A stretch of 6,335 bases of DNA. It comes from Desulfurococcales archaeon. Its GTDB lineage: Archaea > Thermoproteota > Thermoprotei_A > Sulfolobales > Fervidicoccaceae. Below the pieces are notes generated by a model, which saw only the letters and a list, made by a program, of their open reading frames with translations, was not told where the DNA came from and ran no database searches. The translations under genes and the position numbers were made by a program. The stretch's first letter is position 1; each line of letters starts with the position of its first letter. The stretch spans positions 1-6,335 of the forward strand of contig JALTXS010000016.1 of NCBI GenBank assembly GCA_027048265.1, given 5' to 3'. Positions 5,588-6,335 of this stretch are shown piece by piece.

Positions 5588-6335
5588 ATGAAAAGACGAC
5601 TCATCCTGACAATAATAGTTGCAGTAATAGTTGCAACAGCAGCGGGACTCTCGCTCGACCAAGTAACCGACACCCGGGGCCAAGAAAGCTCCAAACACAC
5701 GCCAAACAACGTGGGAAAAGTGCATCTCCAGGGAGAGGGTTCGAGCTTCCTCTTCCCCCAGATACAGGCCTGGTCAGCAGCTCTGAAGGAGAGGCACCCA
5801 TGGATTGTTGTAAACTACAACCCCACGGGGAGCGGCTCGGGTCAGAGCGCACTGCTCTCAGGGGTGGTTGACTTCGCTGGAAGCGACCCGCCTCTTTCAC
5901 GTGAAGCCTGGGAGCAACTCCGAGGCAGGGTGCTTCAGATGCCGGTGGTCATAGGGATGGTCGCGGTGGTCTACAACCTCCCCGGCGTAGGGGAGCTGAA
6001 GCTGGATGGCGAGACCCTGGCGCGTATCTTCTCAGGGAAGGTGGAGTACTGGGACGACGAGGCCATAAGGAGGCACAACCAGGGCGTGGATCTCCCCCAT
6101 GAGAGGATAGTAGTTGTGCACAGGAGCGACTCCAGCGGGACCACTGAGGTGCTAACCCGGTTTCTCCACAAGTCAGCCCCCCATGTATGGGGGGAGGAGA
6201 TGGTTGGCAAGTCGGTCGACTGGCCCGTGGACCGGACAGGGCGCGGCGTGGGAGCTAAGGGCAACCAGGGTGTTCTCGAGATGGTTCTACGCACGAGGTA
6301 TAGTATAGGTTACGTCGAGTACGCCTATGCCCTCG
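5588..6335 (+). CDS. pstS: PstS phosphate-binding protein of the phosphate ABC transporter (3' end cut)
   Basis: From ATG 5588 the frame stays open for 249 codons to the right edge. The protein captures phosphate outside the cell and hands it to the PstC/PstA permease with the PstB ATPase. Phosphate-contact motifs of the family are all present: GEGSSFLFP (49-57), TGSGSGQ (80-86), FAGSDPPLS (96-104) and HRSDSSGTTEVLTRF (178-192). IFSGKVEYW (147-155) is the usual hinge-region motif. Residues 1-21 are a Sec-type signal or membrane anchor (MKRR then a hydrophobic run). There is no lipobox cysteine, so it is held by the uncleaved helix or a cleaved signal rather than a lipid. A linker of about 25 residues follows, common in archaeal binding proteins. 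The C-terminal third and the expected pstCAB genes lie beyond the window. Confidence 0.95.
   Translation, partial: MKRRLILTIIVAVIVATAAGLSLDQVTDTRGQESSKHTPNNVGKVHLQGEGSSFLFPQIQAWSAALKERHPWIVVNYNPTGSGSGQSALLSGVVDFAGSDPPLSREAWEQLRGRVLQMPVVIGMVAVVYNLPGVGELKLDGETLARIFSGKVEYWDDEAIRRHNQGVDLPHERIVVVHRSDSSGTTEVLTRFLHKSAPHVWGEEMVGKSVDWPVDRTGRGVGAKGNQGVLEMVLRTRYSIGYVEYAYAL

Noticed and set aside
5601..6294. Minus-strand frames of about 100 codons opposite pstS
   Set aside because: Antisense shadows of pstS, whose motifs on the plus strand are unmistakable.

Overview
The window looks like chromosomal DNA of a hyperthermophilic crenarchaeon, probably of the Desulfurococcales type. The reasons are TTG start codons, heavy use of AGG/AGA for arginine and ATA for isoleucine, GGTG-type Shine-Dalgarno (SD) sequences, TATA-like boxes placed as in archaeal promoters, and archaeal pilin-like N-termini. 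I cannot name the species from sequence alone.

Positions 1-4581 hold three diverged paralogs in alternating orientation (minus, plus, minus). Each is about 460 residues with one N-terminal hydrophobic helix of the archaeal type IV pilin kind, a DUF2341 domain, a concanavalin/lectin-like beta region and a C-terminal beta domain. They are most likely glycosylated cell-surface or pilus-tip adhesin-like proteins. The first runs off the left edge with only a few residues missing. A 380-base AT-rich divergent region separates the first two and contains a perfect 21-bp palindrome. The third gene has an odd start: the good SD and ATG lie in the wrong frame, followed by a slippery-type heptamer and a G-quadruplex motif covering the only in-frame start codon (TTG).

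Positions 4582-5587 are an accessory strip. They hold a small ribbon-helix-helix (VapB-like) antitoxin gene, an overlapping stub of a PIN-domain (VapC-like) toxin that loses its homology after about 30 residues, and on the opposite strand a possible decayed UPF0175-like antitoxin fragment. This looks like a decayed toxin-antitoxin locus with a surviving antitoxin.

From 5588 to the right edge runs the first three-quarters or so of pstS, the phosphate-binding protein of the high-affinity phosphate ABC transporter. An 11-bp inverted repeat in its upstream region may be an operator. No rRNA, tRNA, CRISPR array or complete insertion sequence was seen.
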